A stretch of DNA of 48,946 nt. Origin: Gammaproteobacteria bacterium (GTDB lineage Bacteria > Pseudomonadota > Gammaproteobacteria > PS1 > Pseudothioglobaceae). This document shows positions 1-9,041 of the stretch, in pieces. How positions within the stretch are numbered: position 1 is the stretch's first letter; the number at the start of each line of letters is the position of its first letter. The translations under genes were made by a program, and so were the position numbers. The stretch covers positions 1 to 48,946 of the forward strand of contig JASLYC010000010.1 of NCBI GenBank assembly GCA_030739975.1. Direction: 5' to 3'. The notes under the pieces were generated by a model, which saw only the letters and a list, made by a program, of their open reading frames with translations, made no database searches and had not been told where the DNA came from.

Positions 1-284
1 ACTAATAAAGCTCCAGCTAATCCAGGTCCTGCAGTATAAGCAATACCGTTAATATCGCTCAGATGTAATTTTGCATCTAGCAAGGATGATTTGATTAATG
101 GTATGACTCTCCTTATGTGGTCTCTAGAAGCGAGCTCTGGAACAACGCCGCCATATTCGGCGTGAATATCTGTCTGCGAATATAGTTGGTGGGCAATTAA
201 ACCCCTATCTGAACAAAACAGGCCTATTCCAGTTTCATCACATGAGCTCTCTATACCAAGGGTAATTAACTTTCTAGGTGTCAC
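1..284 (-). CDS. tsaD: tRNA threonylcarbamoyladenosine transferase subunit TsaD, 5' part only
   Basis: Not in the ORF track because it runs off the left edge. Reading the minus strand from a GTG at 284 gives [20 protein letters not shown], followed by the family segments [16 protein letters not shown] and [13 protein letters not shown]. These match the N-terminal third of TsaD (Kae1/YgjD), the ATP-dependent enzyme that, with TsaB and TsaE, transfers threonylcarbamoyl to A37 of ANN-decoding tRNAs. The HAEYGG histidine is the first metal-ligand region of the family. The GTG start shares the sequence GTGA with the stop of lptB, so the two genes appear translationally coupled. About 94 codons are visible; the rest lies outside the window. 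Confidence 0.93.
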   Translation of the reverse strand, partial: MTPRKLITLGIESSCDETGIGLFCSDRGLIAHQLYSQTDIHAEYGGVVPELASRDHIRRVIPLIKSSLLDAKLHLSDINGIAYTAGPGLAGALL

Positions 285-1009
285 TTTTTTGATTCGCCAA
301 GATATACCTTTTTAACATTTTCGTGCGCCAAGATTTGCTCTTTGTTTCCTTTGGCTATAATTTTGCCTGCATGAAGAACATATGAATGGTCACAAGTATC
401 AAGCATTTCTCTATAATTATGGTCTGTAATTAGTACACCTATACCTTTATCTTTTAGTTGATAGATAATTTTTTGAATGTCCACTACAGAGATTGGATCA
501 ACACCTGCAAATGGCTCATCAAGCAAAATAAATTTTGGACTAAGGGCTAGAGATCTGGCAATCTCAGCACGCCTTCTTTCGCCGCCTGACAGGCTCAAGC
601 CTTTAATGTGGCGGATATGCTCGATATTAAATTCAAACAATAATTCTTCTAACTTATGCATCATTTGTTTCTTATTAAGGCTTTTGTTTAGCTCAAGTAC
701 AGCCAAAATATTTTTTTCAACAGTTAGTTTTCTAAAAATAGAGGGCTCCTGAGGAAGATAACCTAGACCCAAAGAGGCGCGCTGATGCATAGGCAGCTTA
801 GTGGCCCTTTGTTTGCCAATCAAGACTTCCCCTTTGTCGGCTTTTATTAATCCACAAGCGATATAAAAGCAAGTAGTTTTGCCGGCACCATTAGGTCCTA
901 GCAAGCCAACAATTTCTCCACTTTTGACAGTGAAAGAGACGTCACTCACTACCTCAAGGCGGGAATATTTTTTACTAATATTTTGAACAGATAGTATATT
1001 GTTATCCAT
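281..1009 (-). CDS. lptB: LPS export ABC transporter ATPase LptB
   Basis: This is the cytoplasmic ATPase of the LptB2FGC complex, which extracts lipopolysaccharide from the inner membrane and pushes it along the Lpt bridge. The 242-residue length is normal. Visible motifs are Walker [10 protein letters not shown] (residues 38-46), signature LSGGERRR (140-147), Walker B ILLDEP (161-166) and the H-loop DHNYRE (196-201). SGGERRR and the FAGVDP segment are typical of LptB rather than of Liv-type ATPases. The usual neighbours lptA, lptC and rpoN are absent. Here it sits between birA, 14 bp upstream, and tsaD, which overlaps its stop. It is transcribed with birA and dgkA. Confidence 0.95.
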   Translation of the reverse strand: MDNNILSVQNISKKYSRLEVVSDVSFTVKSGEIVGLLGPNGAGKTTCFYIACGLIKADKGEVLIGKQRATKLPMHQRASLGLGYLPQEPSIFRKLTVEKNILAVLELNKSLNKKQMMHKLEELLFEFNIEHIRHIKGLSLSGGERRRAEIARSLALSPKFILLDEPFAGVDPISVVDIQKIIYQLKDKGIGVLITDHNYREMLDTCDHSYVLHAGKIIAKGNKEQILAHENVKKVYLGESKK

Positions 1010-1023
1010 AAATTAATCTTACC

Positions 1024-1809
1024 TTAAATTAGCTTAATTTGCTCGGAACTAAAGGCTTCAATTAACACACCTTTGGTTTCGATAATGAGCGCACCTTGGT
1101 GGTTTATACCTTTAGCAGTGCCAATCATTTTGCTGCCATTGTAGTTTAGTTCAAGTTTCTTATTTAACAAATAATCAAACTCAGCCCATTTAGACTTAAA
1201 AGCACCCAACCCATCTTGCTCGAACTGGTTAGAGTATTTTATAACTTTGTTTATTATATTGACAGTTAAAGTTTCAATTTTTGGAGTAAATTCAAGAATT
1301 CTTGAAAGGTCAGTCCAAGGGGTTTCGCATGAAAAGCTATCATCTAGATTGTTATTAAGGCCGATACCAATAATAACTGACTGGGATTTATTTTGTACGC
1401 TATTTTCAATCAAGATTCCGGCAAGCTTTTTATTATCAAAATAAACGTCGTTAGGCCATTTGAGTTTTAATTTATCGACTCCGTAATCGTCAATTAATAC
1501 ATCAATTATTGCAATTCCGACCACCAAACTTAAGCCATTTAGCGATGTATCTATACCATAATTAATGCGCAAAGAGGTTAATACGCTTGAGTCCTTTTTG
1601 CTTAACCATTGGCGGTCATATTGCCCCTTACCGTTAGTTTGTTCTCTGGCAACACAGATTTGTGATTTATCCGAAATTGGTAATGCAGATAAAAAATCAT
1701 TAGTACTTGGTGTTGAATCTAGAATAAAACACTCAGTATTTATAGAAAGATTTTCACTTACAATAGAATAATCGACCACGTTAAAATCACCAATAATAAA
1801 GACAGCCAT
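1024..1809 (-). CDS. birA: Biotin--[acetyl-CoA-carboxylase] ligase BirA, without DNA-binding domain
   Basis: Ligase that makes biotinyl-AMP and transfers biotin to the AccB carrier lysine. Motifs are GKGQYDRQW (residues 60-68), the biotin/ATP loop of the family; KWPND (117-121); and KKLAGIL (127-133). A short C-terminal beta domain follows. The E. coli-type N-terminal winged helix is missing, so this is a monofunctional ligase that should not act as a repressor. The annotated ATG overlaps dgkA by 52 bp, and the first 20 or so residues have no obvious family counterpart. A GTG at 1779 is a reasonable alternative start. Overlap with dgkA and close spacing to lptB suggest one operon. Confidence 0.9.
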   Translation of the reverse strand: MAVFIIGDFNVVDYSIVSENLSINTECFILDSTPSTNDFLSALPISDKSQICVAREQTNGKGQYDRQWLSKKDSSVLTSLRINYGIDTSLNGLSLVVGIAIIDVLIDDYGVDKLKLKWPNDVYFDNKKLAGILIENSVQNKSQSVIIGIGLNNNLDDSFSCETPWTDLSRILEFTPKIETLTVNIINKVIKYSNQFEQDGLGAFKSKWAEFDYLLNKKLELNYNGSKMIGTAKGINHQGALIIETKGVLIEAFSSEQIKLI

Positions 1810-2114
1810 ACTGCAGCAGAACCTAAATCTTTTGCTTTCCCGGAGAGCTCATGATACTCATTACCAACTCTATCCACCAAAGATTCAACCGCGGTATTTA
1901 TTAGTTCTATTATTAGTACAATAAATATTGGCAAAATCAGTAGCACTCTTTCGATTGATACAGTTGTGACCCAAAAAGATAAAGGTACTAATAAAATGGC
2001 TGCCCAAACCTCCTGTTTGAATGCTGTCTCAGATTGATAACAAGACTTTAAACCTTGGATAGAAAACCTAAATGCACTAATAATTCTTCTGATTCCGGTC
2101 GCTTCATTTTTCAT
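1758..2114 (-). CDS. dgkA: Diacylglycerol kinase DgkA
   Basis: Small integral membrane kinase that phosphorylates diacylglycerol to phosphatidic acid, recycling the diacylglycerol left by membrane-derived sugar modification. The 118-residue protein has three predicted membrane helices (about 36-52, 56-78 and 98-117). The family signature ELINTAVESLVDR (from residue 70) is followed by HELSGKAKDLGSAAV, which holds the catalytic Glu and metal-ligand residues. It begins the dgkA-birA-lptB-tsaD run, and its 3' end overlaps the birA reading frame. It is divergent from truA, with 57 bp between the starts. Confidence 0.95.
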   Translation of the reverse strand: MKNEATGIRRIISAFRFSIQGLKSCYQSETAFKQEVWAAILLVPLSFWVTTVSIERVLLILPIFIVLIIELINTAVESLVDRVGNEYHELSGKAKDLGSAAVWLSLLLVILTWSIILL

Positions 2115-2171
2115 GCTCTATGCTTCAAACGTATAAAATAGGGATATTTTTATTTTACACGTAATTATTTT

Positions 2172-2915
2172 ATGAAATTAGCGCTCGGTGTTGAATACTT
2201 AGGGACACAATTTCATGGCTGGCAACTTCAGAAGCCTGGAATCAGAACAGTGCAGCTCGTTGTAGAGGAGGCTCTTTCTAAGGTTGCTGATAAAAAAATA
2301 AGGGTTCACTGCTCAGGCAGAACAGATGCAGGTGTTCATGCACTTGAACAGGTTATTCATTTTGAGACTGATGTGAAACGTGAAAACAAGGCATGGCTTT
2401 ATGGCGGCAATGTCAACCTACCTAGCGACGTTAATTTTAAATGGGTAAGGAGTGTTGAAGATGAATTTCATGCACGCTTTGATGCTTTTGCAAGGCAATA
2501 TTATTATAAGATACATAACACCAATGTTCGCTCATCGTTACTTGCATCAAGATCATTATGGGAGCCTAGAAAGTTAAACATAGAATTAATGAATTTAGCT
2601 GCCAAGCGTCTGATTGGTGAGCATGACTTTTCCTCTTTTAGAGGTAACCTATGTCAAGCAAAATCGCCTATCAAAAATATAGAGCATATTATTTTTACAA
2701 AGAATGGATCTAATATAACTTTAGATATTAAGGCTAACGCTTTTTTACACCATATGGTACGCAACATTGTTGGAACCTTATTAAAGGTAGGTAGAGAAGA
2801 AAGAGATATAGAATGGGTTAGTGAAGTATTAGAATCTAAACAACGCAGTAAAGCTGGACCAACTGCCGAACCTCAAGGGTTATACTTTGTTAAAGCATTC
2901 TATAATAAATTCTAG
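2172..2915 (+). CDS. truA: tRNA pseudouridine(38-40) synthase TruA
   Basis: Converts uridines 38, 39 and 40 of the tRNA anticodon stem-loop to pseudouridine. The catalytic aspartate is D52 in GRTDAGVHA (residues 49-57). Other family segments are LGTQFHGWQ near the N-terminus, FHARFDAFARQYYYKI in the middle, and FLHHMVRNIVGTLL in the C-terminal half. The 247-residue length is normal. The gene is monocistronic in appearance and convergent with the SulP gene, the two stop codons overlapping by 4 bp. Confidence 0.96.
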   Translation: MKLALGVEYLGTQFHGWQLQKPGIRTVQLVVEEALSKVADKKIRVHCSGRTDAGVHALEQVIHFETDVKRENKAWLYGGNVNLPSDVNFKWVRSVEDEFHARFDAFARQYYYKIHNTNVRSSLLASRSLWEPRKLNIELMNLAAKRLIGEHDFSSFRGNLCQAKSPIKNIEHIIFTKNGSNITLDIKANAFLHHMVRNIVGTLLKVGREERDIEWVSEVLESKQRSKAGPTAEPQGLYFVKAFYNKF

Positions 2916-4645
2916 GATATAAGGTGCTTCAAAGGACTCTTAGAGGCAGCTTCTTCATCTCCAAGCTCTTTCCAAGCATGCCGAAGTGCATCAGTGCGGC
3001 GCTCATAAAATCGATTCTCTCCAAACTTAGCAACAAAACCAGAGCGCTTTAATACCCTCTCAATTCCTTCCATGCGTGCAAACAGAATTTCGACACCGTT
3101 AGCTGAACTTCTTTCTACAAGCCCAGACAGGGTCTCTTCACCACTAGCATCAATTTGGTTAATTCCTGCCATATCTACGATAATATATTTTAGGTACTCC
3201 TGTTTTTCAGCAATAAGCCTCAATATTCTATCCTCAAAATATCCAGCGTTAGCGAAATAGAGTGAACCTGAGTACTTAACAATTGACACGACCTCGCAAC
3301 GACCTAGATCGTTATCTAGTGCATTAACAAACATGTTCGATCCGTCATGAGCTGAAAGCTCGACAAATCTCGGCTCCATAGTGCGAAAAAGGAATAATCC
3401 TAAAGACAATATAACCCCAATAACAATTCCATTTTCAAGGTGTGGGGCAAATATAAGTGTCAAGACGAATGCGGTCACGGAGACAATCGCATCATGCTTC
3501 TCAACCTTCCACGCATGCCTTATAGGTTGAAACTTAATTAGATTGTAAACAGCCATAATTATTACTGCCGCTAGGGTTGCCTGTGGCAGATGGAAAAGTA
3601 GTGGGGTTAACCATAACAAGGTAATACCGACAATAATAGCTGTTACTACTGATGAAAATCCAGTAATAGCTCCAGCAGATATATTTACCGCAGAACGTGA
3701 AAAAGACCCAGAAACTGAATATCCTTGACATAAGCAAGAGACAACGTTAGATATACCTTGACCAATCAACTCTTGGTCGGCATCAAGTCTCTGTTTAGTT
3801 TGTGCAGCCATAGCTTTTGCAATTGAAATTGCCTCCATAAACCCGATTAAACCAATAGTTATGGCTGTAACTACCAAAGAAGACATAATTGATATATCGA
3901 TTACAGGTATAACAATTGTGGGGAGACCTTCAGGGATTGAGCCGACAATTGCTCCGCCATAATTTTCATGGAACCCTAATAACCAAGATAGGAAAGTGGT
4001 TATGGCTACCGCAAAAAGAATTCCCGGTAATTTTGGGGTATATTGTTTGACTCCAATAATTATAATAAAAGCCAATATAGACATTGCTAGTGTAATTAAA
4101 TGCGTGTCGTCATACGCATTAACAAGTACACTCCATACCTGTTCATATGTCTGCCCGCCACTAGGCTTTACAACACCAAAAATTTTGTCTAACTGAGAGG
4201 CTCCAATAATAATAGCAGCGGCATTAGTAAAACCAACAACAACTGGATGGGATAAGAAGTTAATAATGAAGCCTAATTTAAAAGCTCCAAGTAAGAACTG
4301 AAAAATTCCCACCATCAAAGCCAATAATGATGCATAAGCAATATAGGTATCTGGGTTAGTAGCATATGACTGAAGTGATGCCGCAGTCAGAAGAGACACA
4401 ATTGCAACCGGACCAGTACCAAGTTGTCTTGAAGAACCCATAAGTGCAGCAATCATGACAGGCAAGAATGAAGCATACAGACCATACTGAGCTGGTAAAC
4501 CAGCCAACTGTGCATAAGCCATAGATTGGGGAACTAAAACCAAAGCAACAGTTAGGCCAGCAATAAAATCGGCTCTAAGAGTTTCAGGATTTTTTAGTTC
4601 ATTTATCCATGCCAAAAATGGCAAAAATTTTGCAAATCTATTCAA
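2912..4645 (-). CDS. SulP family anion permease with C-terminal STAS domain
   Basis: SulP/SLC26-type inner-membrane anion transporter of 577 residues. The N-terminal half has the family signature VPQSMAYAQLAGLPAQYGLY, about 14 membrane spans follow, and the last ~130 residues form a STAS domain containing DMAGINQIDASG. At the ion-coupling position the sequence reads GFMEAISIAKA, with Glu where the neighbouring BicA-like protein has Asp. In plant SULTR-type members this Glu couples transport to protons. Sulfate is the usual annotation, and bicarbonate or another oxyanion is possible. In a sulfur oxidiser it could handle sulfate made by the cell, which is inference. It is divergent from the second SulP gene across a 198-bp intergenic region. 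Confidence 0.92.
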   Translation of the reverse strand: MNRFAKFLPFLAWINELKNPETLRADFIAGLTVALVLVPQSMAYAQLAGLPAQYGLYASFLPVMIAALMGSSRQLGTGPVAIVSLLTAASLQSYATNPDTYIAYASLLALMVGIFQFLLGAFKLGFIINFLSHPVVVGFTNAAAIIIGASQLDKIFGVVKPSGGQTYEQVWSVLVNAYDDTHLITLAMSILAFIIIIGVKQYTPKLPGILFAVAITTFLSWLLGFHENYGGAIVGSIPEGLPTIVIPVIDISIMSSLVVTAITIGLIGFMEAISIAKAMAAQTKQRLDADQELIGQGISNVVSCLCQGYSVSGSFSRSAVNISAGAITGFSSVVTAIIVGITLLWLTPLLFHLPQATLAAVIIMAVYNLIKFQPIRHAWKVEKHDAIVSVTAFVLTLIFAPHLENGIVIGVILSLGLFLFRTMEPRFVELSAHDGSNMFVNALDNDLGRCEVVSIVKYSGSLYFANAGYFEDRILRLIAEKQEYLKYIIVDMAGINQIDASGEETLSGLVERSSANGVEILFARMEGIERVLKRSGFVAKFGENRFYERRTDALRHAWKELGDEEAASKSPLKHLIS

Positions 4646-4843
4646 TTCTCTTCTCGATAAAATTAATATTATCCCTCTGATATATATTGCAACATAGGGG
4701 CATAATAAAGAATATAAGAGTTATATTATATAATAATAATTACATTTTTTGTGTTCGATTTTGTATAATGTATCATTAGTTATTTCTACCTATCTTAGCC
4801 TTAATTTTTCATAAATATTTTTTGTAATTATTGACACTAAATA
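4646..4843. promoter_or_regulatory. Divergent promoter region between two SulP genes
   Basis: The 198 bp between the two divergent SulP starts is very A+T-rich. On the plus strand, TTACAT (4740-4745) and TATAAT (4764-4769) are 18 bp apart and make a plausible sigma-70 promoter for the BicA-like gene, leaving a leader of about 65 nt. The BicA-like start has no clear Shine-Dalgarno sequence. On the minus strand, GAGAAGAGA lies just before the SulP ATG and could serve as its ribosome-binding site. No clear operator palindrome was seen. Confidence 0.5.
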
Positions 4844-6448
4844 ATGAAATTAATTGAAAACTTACACTTTAATAATATTCGCGGAGATATAACTGGAGGA
4901 ATAACTGCAGGTGTTGTAGCTCTTCCTTTTGCTATTGCTATGGGTTTGGCTTCTGGAGCTGGCGCTATTGCTGGACTCTATGGAGCAATCATTACTGGTT
5001 TTTTTGCTGCACTATTTGGTGGCACTGGAGCTCAGGTCTCTGGACCAACAGGCCCAATGACAGTTGTCATGGCAATTATTGTTACAAAGTACATTGCGCT
5101 GTATCCTGAAACTGGCTTGGCTCTTGCATTTACAACTGTCTTTCTTGGTGGACTGTTTCAGATTTTATTCGGTATCCTTAAGCTAGGAAGATTTATTAAC
5201 CTGATACCGCACCCTGTAACTTCTGGGTTTATGACTGGTATTGGAGTAATCATTATTATCTTGCAGATACCTCAAGTGCTAGGCTTTTATAACATTAAAG
5301 GCTCCACAATCGACATTTTTTCTCAGTTAATTAACATGGAAAGCTATTTTGTTAATACTGGTGCATTGTCAATCGCTTTTATTACTCTAGTGATTGTCTA
5401 CCTCCTCCCTAAAAAGATAGGAAAGATTATACCTTCGCCGTTATTTGCTCTTGTCGCTGGCACAATAATTTTGCTACTCTTCCCTCAATATTTTGCCTCA
5501 AATTCTGAGCCCTTAAATGCTATGATATTGGGAGACATTCCTACCGGACTGCCGAGCTTTCATTTTCCAGTTTGGGAGGTAAGCATGGTGGCCGATATGA
5601 TCGCATCAGGCTTAATGTTAGCGGTACTAGGATCAATAGACTCTCTACTTACTTCATTGGTTTCTGACGAAATAACTCGCACCCACCATAAGTCAGACAG
5701 GGAATTAATTGGGCAAGGTATAGGTAACACATTCTCTGGCTTATTCGGAGGTTTGCCTGGTGCTGGTGCAACAATGAGAACTATGACAAATGTCAGAGCT
5801 GGTGGACTAACGCCGATATCTGGAGCTCTACATGCAGTATTATTATTGTTTATTGTTCTTGGCGGTGCACAGTATGCACAGGCTATACCTTTAGCAGTTT
5901 TAGGCGCAATCCTAGTTAAAGTAGGTACAGACATTATTGACTGGAACTACTTAAAAAGTTTATCGTCCGCTCCAAAGGCTGGCGTCCTAATTATGTTAAC
6001 TGTGCTTTTAATTACAGTGTTCTATAACTTAATGGCTGCTGTAGCTGTTGGACTTATAATGGCTAGCTTAATATTTTTACAAAGGATGACAGATATTCAA
6101 TTAGCTAGCATTGTTAGTATTCAAACTATAGAAGATGCTGATCACCTTGACGAAGAACATCAAGAGTTTATACGTGCTGGAAACACATTATTCTATCAAC
6201 TCAATGGACCACTAAGTTTTGGCTCTGCAAAGGGTATAGTTAGAGATTTTTCTTCAAAAGTTAACTATGACAGGGCAATAATTGATTTATCAAATGTGCC
6301 CGTTATCGATTACACAACATCAAGAGGCATTGCAGAGATATGTATTATTTGCAAGGAAAAGACAGCCGAAATTACAATTATTGGTGCCAATGCTAAGGTT
6401 AGGCAATTCTTAGAAAACATTGGTATTGAGAAAAACATAGTAAATTAA
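4844..6448 (+). CDS. BicA-like SulP transporter, probable Na+-dependent bicarbonate uptake
   Basis: SulP family member of 534 residues with a C-terminal STAS domain (about 445-534). From memory it resembles the cyanobacterial bicarbonate transporter BicA much more than its SulP neighbour does: NIRGDITGGITAGVVALPFA, FFAALFGGTGAQVSGPTGPM and GSIDSLLTS all have close BicA equivalents. The residues reported to bind Na+ in BicA (Asp258, Thr262, Thr302) line up with D266, T270 and T310 here at a constant offset. This suggests Na+-driven HCO3- uptake feeding carbon fixation or carboxylases. The substrate assignment is inference, since SulP subfamilies also carry sulfate and dicarboxylates. Confidence 0.88.
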   Translation: MKLIENLHFNNIRGDITGGITAGVVALPFAIAMGLASGAGAIAGLYGAIITGFFAALFGGTGAQVSGPTGPMTVVMAIIVTKYIALYPETGLALAFTTVFLGGLFQILFGILKLGRFINLIPHPVTSGFMTGIGVIIIILQIPQVLGFYNIKGSTIDIFSQLINMESYFVNTGALSIAFITLVIVYLLPKKIGKIIPSPLFALVAGTIILLLFPQYFASNSEPLNAMILGDIPTGLPSFHFPVWEVSMVADMIASGLMLAVLGSIDSLLTSLVSDEITRTHHKSDRELIGQGIGNTFSGLFGGLPGAGATMRTMTNVRAGGLTPISGALHAVLLLFIVLGGAQYAQAIPLAVLGAILVKVGTDIIDWNYLKSLSSAPKAGVLIMLTVLLITVFYNLMAAVAVGLIMASLIFLQRMTDIQLASIVSIQTIEDADHLDEEHQEFIRAGNTLFYQLNGPLSFGSAKGIVRDFSSKVNYDRAIIDLSNVPVIDYTTSRGIAEICIICKEKTAEITIIGANAKVRQFLENIGIEKNIVN

Positions 6449-6475
6449 GGACAGAAAAATAACGATACTACTAAG

Positions 6476-6958
6476 TTAAAAGTCTTCATCCCAATCCACT
6501 ATTATCTTTTGCTTATCTATATCTACTGAAACCAGGTAAGGTTCAATATATGGCACCCAGTGCTCTACCCTTCCATTTACTATAATGACATGGTTTGAGC
6601 CTGTATCAACAAGACTGTCAACCCTGCCCAGATAAACTCCTTCTGTGTTTATCACCTCAAGACCGATTAAATCTTCCCAGTAATGAGTGCCATCTTTTAG
6701 TTCGGGCAATTGTGACTTTTCAATGTATATATCGACACCGATAATTTTCTCGGCCTGTTCTGGATTGTCAACACCCTTGAGCTGAGCAACGATAGTTTTG
6801 CCCTGCTCTCTACCGTTAATTATTTCTATAGTTTTCCATTTACCGGCAATTTGCACGTGCCATGGCTGATAAGAAAGGATGTTTTTTCTTGGTTCTGTAT
6901 GTGAAAATATTTTTACCCAGCCCTTAACACCAAAAAGGCCGTTGATCTTACCGAACAA
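6476..6958 (-). CDS. rimM: Ribosome maturation factor RimM
   Basis: Helps mature the 30S head by binding S19 near 16S helices 31-33. The N-terminal RimM domain starts at FGKINGLFGVKGWVKIFSHT, and the C-terminal PRC-barrel domain holds YYWEDLIGLEV-like and GSNHVIIV segments, ending in VDWDEDF. The only credible start is TTG at 6958, behind AAAGAGAGG. The in-frame upstream codons back into the rpsP stop region contain no ATG or GTG, so the protein begins a few residues shorter than usual. It follows rpsP by 31 bp, but the usual downstream genes trmD and rplS are missing: the next gene is the convergent SulP gene, whose stop lies 27 bp away. Confidence 0.93.
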   Translation of the reverse strand: MFGKINGLFGVKGWVKIFSHTEPRKNILSYQPWHVQIAGKWKTIEIINGREQGKTIVAQLKGVDNPEQAEKIIGVDIYIEKSQLPELKDGTHYWEDLIGLEVINTEGVYLGRVDSLVDTGSNHVIIVNGRVEHWVPYIEPYLVSVDIDKQKIIVDWDEDF

Positions 6959-6989
6959 CAGCCTCTCTTTAGAGTTTTTTATGGCTGAT

Positions 6990-7490
6990 TTATTCAGCAG
7001 CCTTTTCCTCTTTGGTTGATTCTTTCTCGGTTGAATCTTCTGCTGCCGCTTCAGGCTCTTCCGCTGGCTTTGCCTCTGCTTCTTCTGCTGCTTTAGCCTC
7101 TTCTGCTGCTTTAGCTTCTTCTGCTGCTTTAGCTTCTGCTTCGGCTTTAGCCTCTTCGTCAGCTTTAGCTTTAGCCTCTGCTGCTAACTTTGCTTCAATA
7201 GCTTTAGCTTTAGCTTCCTGCGCTGCTATACGTTTATCGCGGATTGAAGGGTCCTTGTACTCTTTTACGAGTTGCTTTACACGGTCTGAGATTTGTGCTC
7301 CCTGTGATACCCAGTAATCCAATCTATCTTCTTCGAGTGAGAGCCTAACTTCTTGTCCACGAGCAACCGGATTAAAATATCCAATACGCTCAATATAGCC
7401 ACTGTCTCTACGCTTCCTAGAGTCTGTCGCTACAATGGAATAAAAAGGTTTTTTCTTGGCTCCACCTCGGGCTAGTCTAACTTTAACCAT
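6990..7490 (-). CDS. rpsP: 30S ribosomal protein S16 with long Ala/Glu/Lys-rich C-terminal tail
   Basis: Residues 1 to about 80 are a complete S16 core ([44 protein letters not shown]). E. coli S16 stops at 82 residues, but this protein continues to 166 with a low-complexity, charged, helix-forming segment made of AEEAKA-type units and ending in an acidic/lysine stretch. The tail is in frame with no sign of frameshift and is encoded by an imperfect 18-bp tandem repeat. S16 tails of variable length occur in other bacteria, and their role is not known to me. First gene of a short rpsP-rimM operon. Confidence 0.95.
   Translation of the reverse strand: MVKVRLARGGAKKKPFYSIVATDSRKRRDSGYIERIGYFNPVARGQEVRLSLEEDRLDYWVSQGAQISDRVKQLVKEYKDPSIRDKRIAAQEAKAKAIEAKLAAEAKAKADEEAKAEAEAKAAEEAKAAEEAKAAEEAEAKPAEEPEAAAEDSTEKESTKEEKAAE
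7083..7136 (-). repeat. 18-bp tandem repeat inside the rpsP tail
   Basis: Three adjacent near-identical copies of TTCTGCTGCTTTAGCCTC (plus-strand reading; 7083-7100, 7101-7118, 7119-7136) encode EAKAAE-type hexapeptides on the minus strand. Related but more diverged units continue on both sides. The unit is a multiple of three, so copy number can change without breaking the frame. Confidence 0.85.
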
Positions 7491-7536
7491 CGGTTTTTTG
7501 CTCCTTTTTTATATTGTTTGCTTTAAAGGCGACGAA

Positions 7537-8952
<1,416 letters not shown>

Positions 8953-9041
8953 TCACTATATGACACATTAACCCGTAAAGCAAAAAATAATTATCAATAA
9001 AATGATAAAATTATACGCTTTATTTATTCTATCAAAACAAA

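Noticed and set aside
5560-5934. 124-residue minus-strand ORF inside the BicA-like gene
   Set aside because: Shadow frame of a strongly recognisable transporter, with no motif or ribosome-binding site.
7012-7317. 101-residue Ser/Ala-rich ORF opposite rpsP
   Set aside because: It is the antisense shadow of the repetitive Ala/Glu/Lys tail of S16, with composition set by the repeat.
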